This document shows, piece by piece, positions 1 to 11,000 of a stretch of DNA of 64,000 bases. The notes under the pieces were generated by a model, which was not told the DNA's origin, searched no databases, and saw only the letters and a list, made by a program, of their open reading frames with translations. The stretch comes from Tubulanus polymorphus. Its lineage: Eukaryota > Nemertea > Palaeonemertea > Tubulaniformes > Tubulanidae. A program made the position numbers and the translations under genes. Numbering within the stretch: the stretch's first letter is position 1; each line of letters begins with the position of its first letter. Location of the stretch: assembly GCF_964204645.1 (NCBI RefSeq), contig NC_134035.1:13497951-13561950 (forward strand), given 5' to 3'.

Positions 1-199
1 TAGAAGATTTCAAATTTTTGATCGTCCAGGTTCGACGCGTGTTCACTGTGCCATGGTTGGAGGAGGGAGTGGTGCTGTGTGGTGCTGTGGTGTGGTGCAA
101 CGTTATGGCAAAGTTAGCACTTTTGTTTGCAGATGAAGTGCGGGAGGAGAGGCGAGGTGAATAGACATCTCATCCTCAACACCAATCACAGAGACTGAG

Positions 200-440
200 G
201 ATGAACTCGAACTGCGAGAGGAGAGTCAGGGTGAATAGACACCTCACCGAATAGATACATCTGTTTGCGAGAGGAGAGTCAGGGTGAATAGATACCTCAT
301 CCTCGACACTACAGGGACTGAAGATGAACCAGCGGCGGCTGCGAGCGGAGAGTCAGGGTGAATAGATACCTCATCCTCGACACTTCAGGGACTGAAGATG
401 AACCAGCGGCGGCTGCGAGCGGAGAGTCAAGGTGAATAGA
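200..440. repeat. 74-bp tandem repeat, about 3 copies
   Basis: The motif GAGAGTCAGGGTGAATAGAT recurs at 274, 348 and 422, each followed by a CTCATCCTCGACAC segment and AACCAGCGGCGG. Looser copies extend back to about 140. Confidence 0.85.
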
Positions 441-1512
441 TATTGAATGACACGTGACGACGTGGTACATCACACGCGTTGTGTCAATGTGTATTAATTA
501 GCCGCAGTGATTAACGAGGAGAGCGGGATTTCGGTTTGTGAAGACGAGAAGGAAAGATTACAAGTTTATTCATCTTTACCACAATAATCCTAACCAAACC
601 ACCAGCGAGCGAGCGAGCGCCCTTTTCATCTAACAGCTCGTTACTATGGCAACTGCTTCTGTTTATGTCACAAGATGCAACCTGGTTGCTGTAGTCGGTG
701 GTGGTGATTTTTCGTCGTTTCACCGGGCGACTTTTATTCGAACCTTTCACCTTTAGCCGGTGCTGCATCATCTTCTATTTAGAGCCGGTGTGTTTATTCA
801 TATCCTCCCTCCAGGCGGCGCGCGCGCATCTTCTTAAATTATCAGTTGAATCATGAACTCGAGAAATAATTTTACGTATAGCGGTTATTTAAACTGTCAA
901 CGTTCAATTTCAAATCCAAAAATTTCTAGCTCAATTTCCACTTTTTCGACAGTAATTTGAATCTTTCCTCTTCGGGCGAATTGTGGATGTAATTTTGTGT
1001 TCGGTAAATTATGCAATTAAGCAGCAATTAAAGACGGAGATGAATACCATACACGTCACGTGACAAGTCTAATTAACGTTAAATTGAGACGTCATCAAAG
1101 AACAATTTCACTCCATAATTGCTCTGAATTTCACGCGCAAAGTGTCGCAGTTATTCTGGTTGCGCTAACATTTAAATAGCACCCAGTAATATACGTGATA
1201 AAAACCCACTACGTTCACATTTAGACGTTCATTATTCAAAAATTGAAAAAAAATGAAAAAAAAAAAACAGAGGATACGACACGTTATGAACTCAGAGATA
1301 ATCGTCAGGTGTTAGGATTTTACTATAAAAACTCGGGAGAACAAGCGCCATTTATATATAGAATGTTAAGATAGACGTTGCTAGAAAATGAATCAGACAA
1401 AAATAGAATCTATCCGATACGGGACCCCTTTAATCCTTCAGAATCAGTAATTGAAATCCTTTTAGTGACATAGGAGGATATGTGAAAAACTTGATTTGAC
1501 CGGTAAACACCT
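441..1512. other. Non-repetitive interval, no gene supported
   Basis: Apart from the X-box at 640-653, only AT-rich sequence and an A-rich tract near 1245-1268 are seen. A minus-strand open frame at 511-771 has low-complexity composition and no splice or family support. Confidence 0.5.
640..653. promoter_or_regulatory. RFX X-box match
   Basis: GTTACTATGGCAAC fits the 14-base RFX consensus RYYNYYATRRNRAC at every position; the complement reads GTTGCCATAGTAAC. X-boxes mark promoters of ciliary genes. No exon is recognised beside it, and LRRC72 begins 5.4 kb away. Confidence 0.4.
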
Positions 1513-1517
1513 AGCAG

Positions 1518-1848
1518 GGAGCCGGTTCCATAATCGAGACTTAAGTCCCAAAGTGGTCTTAAATCGTAAGACTGGTCTAAAGCTGTTAGATTAGCTATAG
1601 AACTAAGTTGGTCTTAGAACGGTCTTAGGTTGTTAGATTGGCTATAGAACTCAGATGGTCTTAGACTGGTCTTAAGTCTAAGCCATGACTATGCAACCGG
1701 TCCCTGGGGCTGGTTCCTCAGTTGAGACTTAAGTTCAAAAATGGTCTTAGATTTTAAGATTGGTCTTAAGCAGTTAGATTGGTTATAGGACAAAGACAGT
1801 CTTAAATTGGTCTTAAGTCTAAGCCATGACTATGGAACCGGCCCCTGG
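1518..1848. repeat. Two adjacent foldback elements of one dispersed family
   Basis: Each copy (1518-1706 and about 1703-1848) starts with a GCCGGTTCC-type end and ends with GACTATGGAACCGGCCCC or close, in inverted orientation. The interior is full of GGTCTTA/TAAGACC words. Other members lie at 21354-21500, 62530-62670 and 63068-63216. They look like MITE-type inverted repeats without coding capacity. Confidence 0.7.
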
Positions 1849-1859
1849 AGTTCACAACA

Positions 1860-3480
1860 TTCTGCTATATAATTGGCTGCAAACACGATACGATCTATCG
1901 CCTTTATTTTCAGGATCTAGTTTCTCAGCCAGTTGAATTTTGAAAAAAGCAATTCCATAATCTTATGCATTTTCTGAATTTTCAAGACCGCTATAATTGG
2001 ACTTAATATTCGAAACTGTTCGCCGCCTGTTATGGTGAAATGATGGTGATTACAATTCGAAATAAAAAGTCGGTGTCTTTTTATTACCGATTAAAAAACA
2101 TTGCTGAAAAAAAAACTCCACCACCCAACACTCAAACTCTCCGGGTGTAGTAGATGTGGTTAGATATAGGTCGAATAAAAAGTAAAAGAAAGTTAACTAA
2201 ACATTAAAGAAAGATATGATGATACACGATACACGACTAACGAGAAAGAATGTTTATATAAACCACGTAGCACTTACCAAAACAAACCGCAACGAGATGA
2301 AGAGAGTTAGACCAGCTTGCAGTGTGTCGGCGAGACTCTGAATATTATTACCACCAGCTCCAGCACCTCGTTATAACGCTTGATCTATTCGTATTAAACA
2401 GCAATTCATACACGATAACGAAACGTCAAAATATTCTCGCGTTACAGAGTTAGAAAAAACACACGTCGTATCTGTTTGTTTGTTACATCGGATACTGTGT
2501 TTCGCGGGGAAATAGAGACAGACAAGTAAACTCTGTAAATAGAGCTCTGATCGAATTTCAATGATTTATCAACATCGACCGACGAACATCCTTCTTTATA
2601 TGAACGTTGATTTATATCAGATTTAGAGTTCTGCGTCGGGTCTTAGAAAGCTGACGTTGTCGCGTTGATTGTCACTGTGTGAGCGCTGCGGTCGCGCATC
2701 TATTGAATATCAATTTACAACAAAATCTGTCCGAACTTCGGGGCTCCTACTGAGCGAGAACGAACGTTTTCTGACAATTTTATATTCCCCAATTCTATCT
2801 GAAAACAATCGTAATTTTCACAATATTTCATCAAGTATATAACATCGTGCGCCTGATGTCAACGTGATTCCCTTGTCTCTAGAAATTAGTCATTCAAAAC
2901 TCTAAATTAAGCTCTAAAAAAAATCCGTTATTCAACTGAAATTCTATGGATTCTGTTTCAGGAAAATTTTACTATTTTTCCGATGGGTCCAAATTATTCT
3001 CGAGAAAACCGATTTAGAATCGAATAGCAGACTGCGATTTAAATTGAAGAGATCTCAATCGTTGGTCGCCTGTGTGTGAATGAGAGAGACAATTTAGAAT
3101 CGTTTGATGCGCCTCTCATCGTTGACCTTGACATTCGTTTGACACTCTACGTGCGAGCCGACTTATGTCGTATGTCGTTAGTCGCGTGTCGTATGTGGCA
3201 CTGATCACATCTTGATGTGTTTATTCCGATATAAAGCGTTGAGACTGACAGACAGCCGGTGATCACTGCTGATACCACTGTCTAAACGCGTCCGAATATG
3301 AAATAATCAACATTTTCCACGAATGATAAGAATGATCCCCGACCACATCAGCTATAATGCACTAATTAAGAATCATAGATCGCCAGGACACGTCATTAAT
3401 CAGAGTTCAATGTCTTACTGTGATCCATAAAGTCAATATGACGCGTCAGTCATTTGCGCACTTGATATAAAAAAGCACAT
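1860..3480. other. AT-rich intergenic interval, no gene seen
   Basis: No open frame with splice support is visible on either strand. A TATATAAA box occurs near 2254, but no exon can be tied to it. Scattered cytosine-guanine-rich words occur at 2630-3300. Confidence 0.4.
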
Positions 3481-3499
3481 TTGAAACAGTTTATTCCAT

Positions 3500-4130
3500 A
3501 TCGTTAAAACCCTGACAGCGAGATGTAGGCAAAACCCGCCGTATCTTAGGAGACACTGGTGCAGTTAGCAGCTGGGCCCGTAGAGCTCTAGTCCATACCC
3601 TCGATCGACGGTTCTTTATTCCACACACTTCGGAGACACTGGTGCAGTTAGCAGCACCCCGGAGGAGATCGCCTGTCTCTGTGATCAACGAGCAATCGTT
3701 GAGATGATTGCTCGTAGCTGAGGTGTATACCCGCGCAGTATTCCAACACACTTATAGGAGACGCGGTTTAGCGGGACATAGAGTTAGTATTCCAGTAATA
3801 AACGATTTAAACACAGTCCCCCATCATCCAACACTCAGCACACTTAAAAGTCACGGTATAGCAGCAGGACTCAGAGAGCTACAGCAGTATCTGAGATATT
3901 CGCTACTTGTGTATTCCTCACACTCAGATATCAAACAATTTGAAGACAGTCTCTCAATCTCGAACTCAGAATTTGATATCTTTGATATTCATCTTGTATT
4001 CAGTCAGTCAGTCGAGGCATGAGAGAGGTTACTGTCGAAAATCTACGTGGCTATCACAACAAGAGCAACTGCAAAACACTCATATGAAACACGTAAATAC
4101 TTCAAAAGCATGCTAAGACATGATACCACC
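3500..4130. other. Unassigned segment with a duplicated 24-bp word
   Basis: GGAGACACTGGTGCAGTTAG, followed by CAGC, occurs twice, about 80 bases apart (near 3550 and 3632). Open frames of 70-105 codons exist on both strands, but none resembles a family I know. It may be a decayed repeat or an untranslated exon. Confidence 0.3.
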
Positions 4131-4339
4131 TGACATCGCTGTAATGACTTTAACGATGTCAACAAAATGATGAAATTTGCCAGAAGCGAAAGACGTAGGT
4201 TTCACAAAAGTCAAGAAATGTACGACTCTGTATGCGTAGATAGAAAACAAGAGGTGATACGGTATAATACGGTATATGCTTTGTTCGTTTGGGAGGGTAG
4301 TTAAAAAATGTGTAGTTGTAATTTACAACGTAATTCGTT

Positions 4340-4412
4340 CGTGAGAGGAAAGAGAGAGTGAGAGGAGAAAGAGAGAGAGTGAGAGAGTGAAAGGAGAGAG
4401 AGAGAGAGAGTT
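4340..4412. repeat. GA-rich microsatellite
   Basis: Interrupted GAGA/GAGTGA tract. Confidence 0.9.
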
Positions 4413-4633
4413 ACGGTACAAACATCTTAAGCGAAAAAAATATATACCGGTATTTTATGTCGTCATAAATTGAAATATAAAAGTAAAGAAAACAGTTTTA
4501 TCTAAATTACGTCCATGAATTACAACAATTGGCTACAAAAGCCATTCTTTTTCTTTCTCCCTACGGTTTACAGGTCTTTAATTCTATTTCCCTTGTTTTT
4601 GTTTTAAACGCACGGACCTATAACACCCTGCTG

Positions 4634-4748
4634 CTGGACCCAGTTTCACAAAAAGGATTAAGGCCTAAATCGATTTAAGATAAACTGAATTAACGAAGGA
4701 ATTAAATCGATTTAAGAGTTAAACTTTTATGTGAAACTGGACCCAGCT
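4634..4748. mobile_element. Foldback/MITE with GGACCCAGTTTCACA ends
   Basis: The left end GGACCCAGTTTCACA is matched by the right end TGTGAAACTGGACCC in inverse orientation around about 80 bases. The interior has paired AAATCGATTTAA words. It is non-autonomous, with no coding capacity. Confidence 0.75.
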
Positions 4749-4749
4749 G

Positions 4750-6010
4750 AGGTCAATCTGAGCTGAGGAATCCGTATTTAAATTCGGAAACAATTTTTAA
4801 CGATTTTGTGTTATATTTTTTAAACTTCATTTCCATTGTTTACGATTAAACTCATACAACATAAAACAGTAGACTTTGCTTGATTCGAATCTTTCGGGAC
4901 CGCAAAATATGTCCGACTCTGAGTGATATCCGAGTTGGATGTTTAACGTTTTTATTTCATATAGAGTCTTGTTTATTTTCATAATTTTTTTTTCAACAAA
5001 AAAGCATAGATCTCGGCTCCCGGCAAATTACCACTTTTGAAAGGTTAATCTATTCAAACATGAAAAAAAGAAAGAGAGTTTTAAGCCTTAGTTTGCATGA
5101 CGCCGGTTGGTTTGACACATTCAGAGATCAACTCAGCGTCGTCTCTGTGACAGACCGGAAGTTGTAGATTCATCCCGAGACCGGAACAGTGAAAGCCAGG
5201 ACTGAATATGATCAGAAACGTTTAATGGGTTTATACGGACAGCTCAGGCAGGTTGCAGTCATCAGTCACGGTATAATCCATTACCGGAGGCTCTGTCTCT
5301 CAGTTACTGTCACCACGGCGAGGAGTGCCGCCGCCGCCGCCGCCATGTCAGTGCTCAAATCCACTCGCAAAGCTGCTTGCCGGTAAAAAATACCCGTATC
5401 TAGCAGAGGGCAGTTACCCCCCCCCCCCCCCCCCAGAATTTGGAAAAGTGCCCTTTTTTGCTAATATTATTGTATTATTGCTAGAACTGCCCGTTGTCCT
5501 ACGGTTTGACTGGGAGTCCTCGTGCAAAGAACGCTTCAAGTTCGGGTGCCCAAGTGGAGCCGACTTTTGTCACAATTTTTAAACCCACGATTAAAACGTT
5601 CATATGAACTGGGTATAAATAGTAGCATGCAAGATATTGTATGAAAAATGAAAGAAATTGCCCAATTTTGTTCTGACCCATTCGTTAACACTCCCGGCGT
5701 GAACCCGGCGCGTGAACCACCGACAACACAACCAACATCGGCAAGTGAGTACGAATAGACTATCACTCGCGTGCCACAGTAAGAATATCGAGCCGTGTCA
5801 AATATGGGCCGTTAAGTGCTGCCCCTTTATTGATAGTTAGCGGCGAATCATCGAACTACTTTGAAATATGAAGGATTTATACGAATAGAAATTTATGCTA
5901 TATGGATTCGCAAGATAATAAAAATGACCCGTGAGTATGATTCAGGGGAAGTCCTTATTATTTACCATGGTCTACATCTGACGGATTGCATCGAGTCGTC
6001 ACCACTGATA
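4750..6010. other. Upstream flank of LRRC72; GCC and poly-C tracts
   Basis: Holds a (GCC)n tract at 5327-5344 directly before an ATG at 5345 and an uninterrupted C run at 5418-5434. Open frames here are short and lack splice-phase support, so no gene is called. Confidence 0.5.
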
Positions 6011-6046
6011 GTTGTAGCAACAAGCGAACATGGCGGCTTCCGGTGA
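6011..6046 (+). promoter_or_regulatory. YY1-like and ETS-like motifs over the LRRC72 start
   Basis: The start codon sits inside AACATGGCGGC (6028-6038), a match to the YY1 consensus AANATGGCGGC. It runs straight into CTTCCGG, the complement of an ETS core. No TATA box is seen just upstream. This is a common layout for TATA-less housekeeping or ciliary promoters where transcription begins close to the ATG. A short inverted repeat GTTGTAGCAAC at 6011-6021 looks like an incomplete RFX site. Motif matches are seen; function is inferred. Confidence 0.4.
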
Positions 6047-9000
6047 GACAAGGATTTCATCGATTCGGGTAGGATAAACGATTATTTACCAGAATATACA
6101 AATATGACAAGGTTGATACCATTGTAACTGAGTCGTTCGTAATAAGCTTTTATAATCGGATGGGCTTGTACGAATGTGGTTCACGAAACTAAACCATAGG
6201 CTAGCCCAGAGTAGAGTGCATCGCCATGCCATCTGCCTGCTGTGGTGGGTATATATCGGACTAACTACTCTCTGCAGAGACCTCCACAGAACTGCCACTG
6301 CCAGGCAGAGGCCCAAAACTTGCCAGTAGAAAGTCTGGCCAAGTTTAAGGCAAATCCCCACGAGGCTGGCTTCATGGGCCCTGGGTGGGTTAGGGTTACT
6401 GACTTGACTATGGGGTCCCCGATTCAGTCGATGATAGGATGTACCCAACCAGCAGGAGTAGGCTCTCAATTATTTAGGGTCCCCAGTTATACTCGATATA
6501 CACACACTATAATTTAGAACCATCCCCCAATTATTGATTATTTATTGATTACATTGTATTTTAGCTTATTGACGAACAACTAAAAATAAACCAAGTCAAA
6601 AGAGATGTTGATGTAATTGAGTTGTATCTTGGTAAAAAGTAAGTATGGGTTAGGAGACTATAGCCTGATGGGCTAGTCTGAATACCAGTCGTTGTTACGG
6701 TTCCCTAGGAACAACGGCTGGGTACTAGACTAAGCCTGGGCGTGATGAAACTACATCTTATTCCACGGTATTTTGGGTACTATCATATACTGTAACATAA
6801 TTGAGAGACTACAGGGCCTCTGATGAAACTTCATTTTACTCCACTTCATTTTACTCCACTATTTTCAAGGTACTGGTAGGCCTACTTTCATTAGGGTATA
6901 AAATAAAGATTAAAAATGAATGAAAATATTTGATATATTCTTCTATTGAATTTACTGTAAATTTAGGGATGGATTGAAAATTTTTTTTCTTTTCTATTTT
7001 TTTTAGGAAACTGAAGAATGTGTGTAGTTTCGAACGATTTAAGAATCTACAGAGAGTTTGGTTGAATGGAAATCTGGTAAATATGAATCTGCATCAAACC
7101 ACACGCCGGCCATAGGGCTGAGATTTCAAACACTACAGAGTCTATAGCATGCCGGCCACAGGGCTGGGATTTCAAAAACTACATATTCTATAGCATGTTG
7201 GCCACAGGGCTGGGATTTTGATTTCAATGTCACTGAGCACTTTTCAGTGGTTGGCAGCCCTGTGCATTCTTATCAACGATGCTTTGCATGTTTTGACGAG
7301 AGAAATCCCACAATAACGAAGCCAGGATTGAAAAATTCTATATCAGAATATCAGATTATATTTGAGGAGCGACGTTTCGGCTAACAACTGTTAGCCATCA
7401 TCAGACGGTTTAAAATTGTAAGATTAGCTAAGAGTTTGCCTGATGATGGCTAACAGTTGTTAGCCGAAACGTCGCTCCTCAAATATAATCATTCTGATAT
7501 AGAATTTTTCAATCTTTGTTTCGTTATTGTGGGATTTCTCTCGTCATCATCATACACGGATATTGTGTATCTTCTCGTCTTTGCATGTTTTTTTTTGTCA
7601 ATCAGTTCATCACATTCTGCATGATTTCAGCTTCGTCATATCGACTGTTTTTCTATGAATCTCCGAATCACTGAACTTTATCTTCAACACAACAACATTC
7701 TAGACATCACCGGCTCGTTGAGTCACCTGACCACGCTTAACGTTTTAATGTTACAAAACAATCAGTTGGAAAAACTCGAAAAAGTTGTCAAAGAACTTAA
7801 ACAAATGCAAGACCTGCGTGTTCTGAGTAAGTCCACCTCCCTCGGCAGGGATTCGAACCTGATACTTGCATCAGGATGCGCCATGATATGAAACCCTGCC
7901 ACACTAGACCGAGTGCACACTTGCGCTGCTTAGATGATGTCATTATAAGCCAATCAGCAATCCCTTTATATTTTAGCCTGGACCTTTAACCCGGTCCAAT
8001 TTGAAATTCAAGTTTCCTCGCGGCAAACTTGCGCACTCGATCTAGTTTGGCAGGGTTTCATGCTGTGGCTGAGTGTAGCGATGTCATCAGGTTAAAATCC
8101 CTACCTGGAGAGGATAGAGTTAGTGTAGATGCAGTAGAACCTTGTTACAATGAACTCTAACGCCCTCTTCCACAGTTCACTTAACAGTTGAAATTGGAAT
8201 TCGTTGTAACGAGGTTCCTCTGTATATATCCATCAGGAAAGGTCCATTTTATCTGAATTGAAGAAAAACGTCACTTGATCGCGCACTAGAATTAAATATA
8301 AAGTTTTTTCGTGTTTTTTTTTCATATGGAATTTCTAGATTTATTTCATAATCCTGTGGCTCAAGAGACCGACTATAAGATGTATGTAATTCATCATTTA
8401 CCGTCCGTTGAACTGTTAGACAGGAAAGGTTTGTATCGATTTCAATATTCACGTCTAATGCCTTGAATATCTGTTAATAAAAAACAGTCGAATTCTCAGC
8501 TTAAATCATCATTTTGATAAGTCGTCACTTACTGAAGTTGACTCTATTTTTGAGTCTCAATCTATATTTCTAATTCAATTTACTGAGTGTAAGTCGTTGT
8601 ATGGATCAGACCATAATGATCTTCACAACTACGAAAATGGGTTTCTCTGATCCAGTTTTTCACCGATATTCACGTCTAAAGCCTTGAATATTTGTGAAAA
8701 AAAACCAGTTAACCTTAAGCAGCATATCGAATCTAAACGGTAATTTCTTTCTGTAATGATGTTGTTTATTTTAATTTCGTTGTTTAGAAGTTTCACTCGA
8801 AGATCGTAAAATCGCTCACAGTATTTACAACCAACGGGAAGAAGTGGTTAAAGAATCGATTGGATTCGGACGTAGATCCGAAGGACCGCCGGATATTGTT
8901 TATCCTTCAGAGAGATATATAACACAGCCTACAATACCAGGTACTGCTATAATATCAACCCCTTAAACTCCCCCTCTGGATCATCCACCCCTGCAGTTCT

Positions 9001-10042
9001 ACCGTTCTTGGTTAGGATTTGACTATTAGAGAAACTGTTTTAGTGGTTTTGCTAGTGACACACACCACATGGTTCCCACAGAACAGGTAAATTGGGAATA
9101 ACTTGGGAATTTTGAAATGATAATTCCCGGTTTGGAAATATTTGGGACTCAAATCACGGAACTATTTGGGAAATTCATTACATTTCACATACTGCATTTG
9201 CTAAGGGCAACTTTCTTCAGCAATTTCCCTTGTAAATCACCTTTCTCAACCAGTCACCGCTAAAATGTTGACTGTAGCATGACGATATGTGTTCATTTGC
9301 ATTTGGGAAAATTGAAAAATCACCCATGAAATACTTGTGAAAAACTTGGGGATTTTGAATTGATATAACTGTGGGAACCACGACACCAAATAAAGTAGAA
9401 TCATCAAATCAAATAACTAAGACAGACAATCACCCTTATTTATAGATAAAATCATCAGAAAAATGAGCTGATTTTAACAGTAGAGTCAAAACCTGTGGAA
9501 TATCATCGCTTATTTTAGATAAATTCTTATTTCTTCTTTTCTTGAATATTTCAGTCTCGTTTGACGTTGGAAATAATTTCTACAGAAATAAGTAAGTATG
9601 CATATAATGTAGAATGATTTGAACTTTTCTGTAAAAACCAGACTAAGTTCTCACTGTTTACGGAAGAGGTCAAATGTTTACTGTAGATAGGTGTTCATTA
9701 TAGAGGAGTTCTCTTAGTTGAAAATGAATTTAGAAAATATTTACAGATCACTGAACAGAGGTCTTCATTATAGAGGAGTACTCTTGAAAATGAATTAGTG
9801 AATTTTAGTTCAAAGGAAGAGATTTTGTTATGAGATTTAAACGATTTTATTGAGATTGAAACGATATTTTTTTCAGTCCTCCGTATGAGATTGAAGAGGA
9901 AGCCGTTAACGATCGACTGAGCAAAAAATCTACGATGGATTATTCGAAATTCGATTGGTCGAAAGTTCCGAATTCGGAACAACGCAGAATATCGGAAAAA
10001 CCGTTCGAAACTCCGCAAATAGTAACCGTTAGATTCCGTTGA
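6030..10042 (+). CDS. LRRC72: Leucine-rich repeat-containing protein 72 (LRRC72-like), 8 exons
   Basis: The spliced model encodes 274 residues from exons 6030-6068, 6565-6638, 7007-7076, 7631-7826, 8339-8428, 8788-8940, 9555-9591 and 9877-10042 (TGA). Every junction is GT-AG and the reading phase is kept throughout. Residues about 28-150 form SDS22-type leucine-rich repeats (ELYL, RVWLNGN, ELYLQHNN, VLMLQNN), closed by an LRR-cap-like segment NPVAQETDYKMYVIHHLP then VELLDR. The C-terminus, with FDWSKVPNSEQRR and a final VTVRFR, resembles the end of vertebrate LRRC72 as I recall it; the human protein is about 287 residues, so length fits. The start MAASGETRISSIR is the least certain part. It was chosen because a donor after codon 13 keeps phase with exon 2, whereas the tempting donor inside codon 5 would not. 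LRRC72 has no established biochemical role; it is a probable protein-interaction scaffold. AATAAA lies at 10385-10390. Confidence 0.88.
6662..6740. repeat. Imperfect hairpin in LRRC72 intron 2
   Basis: AGTCTGAATACCAGTCGTTG pairs imperfectly with the downstream CAACGGCTGGGTACTAGACT around a short loop with CCTAGG. It has the form of a short MITE remnant. Confidence 0.55.
7096..7222. repeat. About 60-bp tandem repeat in LRRC72 intron 3
   Basis: GGCCACAGGGCTGGGATTTC recurs two and a half times with small changes. Confidence 0.8.
7295..7546. repeat. Long palindrome (arms about 110 bp) in LRRC72 intron 3
   Basis: GACGAGAGAAATCCCACAAT at the left is matched inversely at the right end, and the arms pair almost throughout around a 30-base centre. 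Each arm contains, on its own outward strand, CTGATGA, then an inner GGCTAAC/GTTAGCC hairpin, then GAAACGTCG (plus strand 7440-7473, minus strand 7404-7371). That unit resembles sequences found beside Penelope-like retroelements and also a hammerhead ribozyme core. Confidence 0.85.
7838..8112. mobile_element. Inverted pair of tRNA-derived SINE-like copies in LRRC72 intron 4
   Basis: On the minus strand (7925-7838) a GGTCTAGTGTGGCAGGG box is followed by GGTTCGAATCC (7859-7849), like the A and B boxes of a tRNA promoter. A diverged plus-strand copy (8029-8112) has GATCTAGTTTGGCAGGG and GGTTAAAATCC. No cloverleaf forms, so these are SINE heads or tRNA relics rather than tRNA genes. Confidence 0.55.
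8132..8223. mobile_element. Degenerate MITE of the CAGTGGAACCTCGTTATAA family
   Basis: The ends CAGTAGAACCTTGTTACAA and GTTGTAACGAGGTTCCTCTG are inverted and match the better copy at 11871-12021. Confidence 0.6.
9070..9380. mobile_element. TIR element in LRRC72 intron 6
   Basis: The ends TGGTTCCCACAG and CTGTGGGAACCA are perfect inverted repeats. The interior repeats AACTTGGGAATTTTGAA-like words in both orientations. No coding capacity. Confidence 0.75.
9660..9792. repeat. Short direct duplication in LRRC72 intron 7
   Basis: TTCATTATAGAGGAGT occurs twice about 70 bases apart with similar flanks. Confidence 0.6.
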
Positions 10043-10499
10043 GTGTCACCAGGGTGCGCTGGGGAGGTTTATGGGGAGTCCATGGAGCAGGGGAGAGTAA
10101 ATGGGGAGAGAAGGTACTGCTGAAGAATTATGTTTAAAATTCAAACATTTTCATTGTGATATCCATTAAGTAAAACCTATTAGAAATATTTATTTTAACT
10201 TCACAGAGTTTGACTTGAAATTTGTTTCATTATCATGTATGGAATTGAATGCATATTTTTTTCACTTTTTTTATACAATTTACAAATATGATTTTTTAGT
10301 ACCGACAGGTACTATTTGTTTATAGATTGTTTATATTGAAGAGTAAAATTATTGATCTGTGGTATTTTAACTGCGAATCATTAAAATAAAGAAAGAAAGA
10401 AGAACAAAATCGTCTTATTTGTCGTATGTGGACAACTTAAACGCCTACTTCATTGGCTGAGGACAGTAATCACGACTAATGCTATTCAACACCAAAGAC

Positions 10500-11000
10500 T
10501 GGAAATCAGTTACAGGATTCAAACCCGGACACCCCTGCCCTGTACATCCTCTATTCAGCATCAGGATCACTCTGAATTAGTATCAGTAATTACTAGGTTC
10601 GAACCCGGGACATCCGCTTAGTTTAATGATGATGCTATGATCGCCCTCTATTGGATTTTGGATGAACTCACTAGATAGCTCTTACTGGTCTCACTGAGTC
10701 TTCTTCAGTGGGTTGAAATCACACTCGCCATCTGGTGGATTTCTATGCTACTACAGTTTAATGATGGTTATATCCACCAGATGGCGAGTGTGATTTTCAC
10801 GGATTAAAGAAGACTCAGTGAGACCAGTAAGAGCTATCTAGTCAGTTCAGCCAAATTCCAATAGATGGCGATCACGTTAGAAATCTTGATATCCTCTCGT
10901 CGGGCACCCCCTGTACATCCTCTATTCAGCATCAGGACCACTCTTCATCTGTATCAGTAATAAATGGGTTCGAACCGAGACACCCTCTACAGATACCATG
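10500..11000. repeat. Composite repeat: B-box-like units around a 240-bp hairpin
   Basis: Units containing GGTTCGAACCCGGGACA and CCTCTATTCAGCATCAGGA flank a hairpin at 10637-10876. The hairpin arms (GATCGCC, ctattgga, GATAGCTCTTACTGGTCTCA) pair over about 105 bases. The same composite, with the same junction words, recurs at 55030-55650. Confidence 0.75.

Noticed and set aside
511-771. 86-codon minus-strand frame over the X-box region
   Set aside because: No family resemblance, no splice signal and a composition explained by flanking simple sequence.
3545-3660. GDTGAVSS read from a duplicated word, resembling a retropepsin active site
   Set aside because: The two copies fall in different frames, with no protease, reverse transcriptase or gag context; coincidence is likelier.
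5345-5386. ATG in a perfect Kozak context after (GCC)n, MSVLKSTRKAACR
   Set aside because: The frame stops at once if unspliced, and its phase-2 donor has no matching acceptor with an open frame nearby; it cannot join LRRC72 exon 2 in phase.
6030-6043. Alternative LRRC72 donor in codon 5 (CCG/GTGAGA)
   Set aside because: A better donor sequence, but it would enter exon 2 in a frame that stops at the second complete codon.
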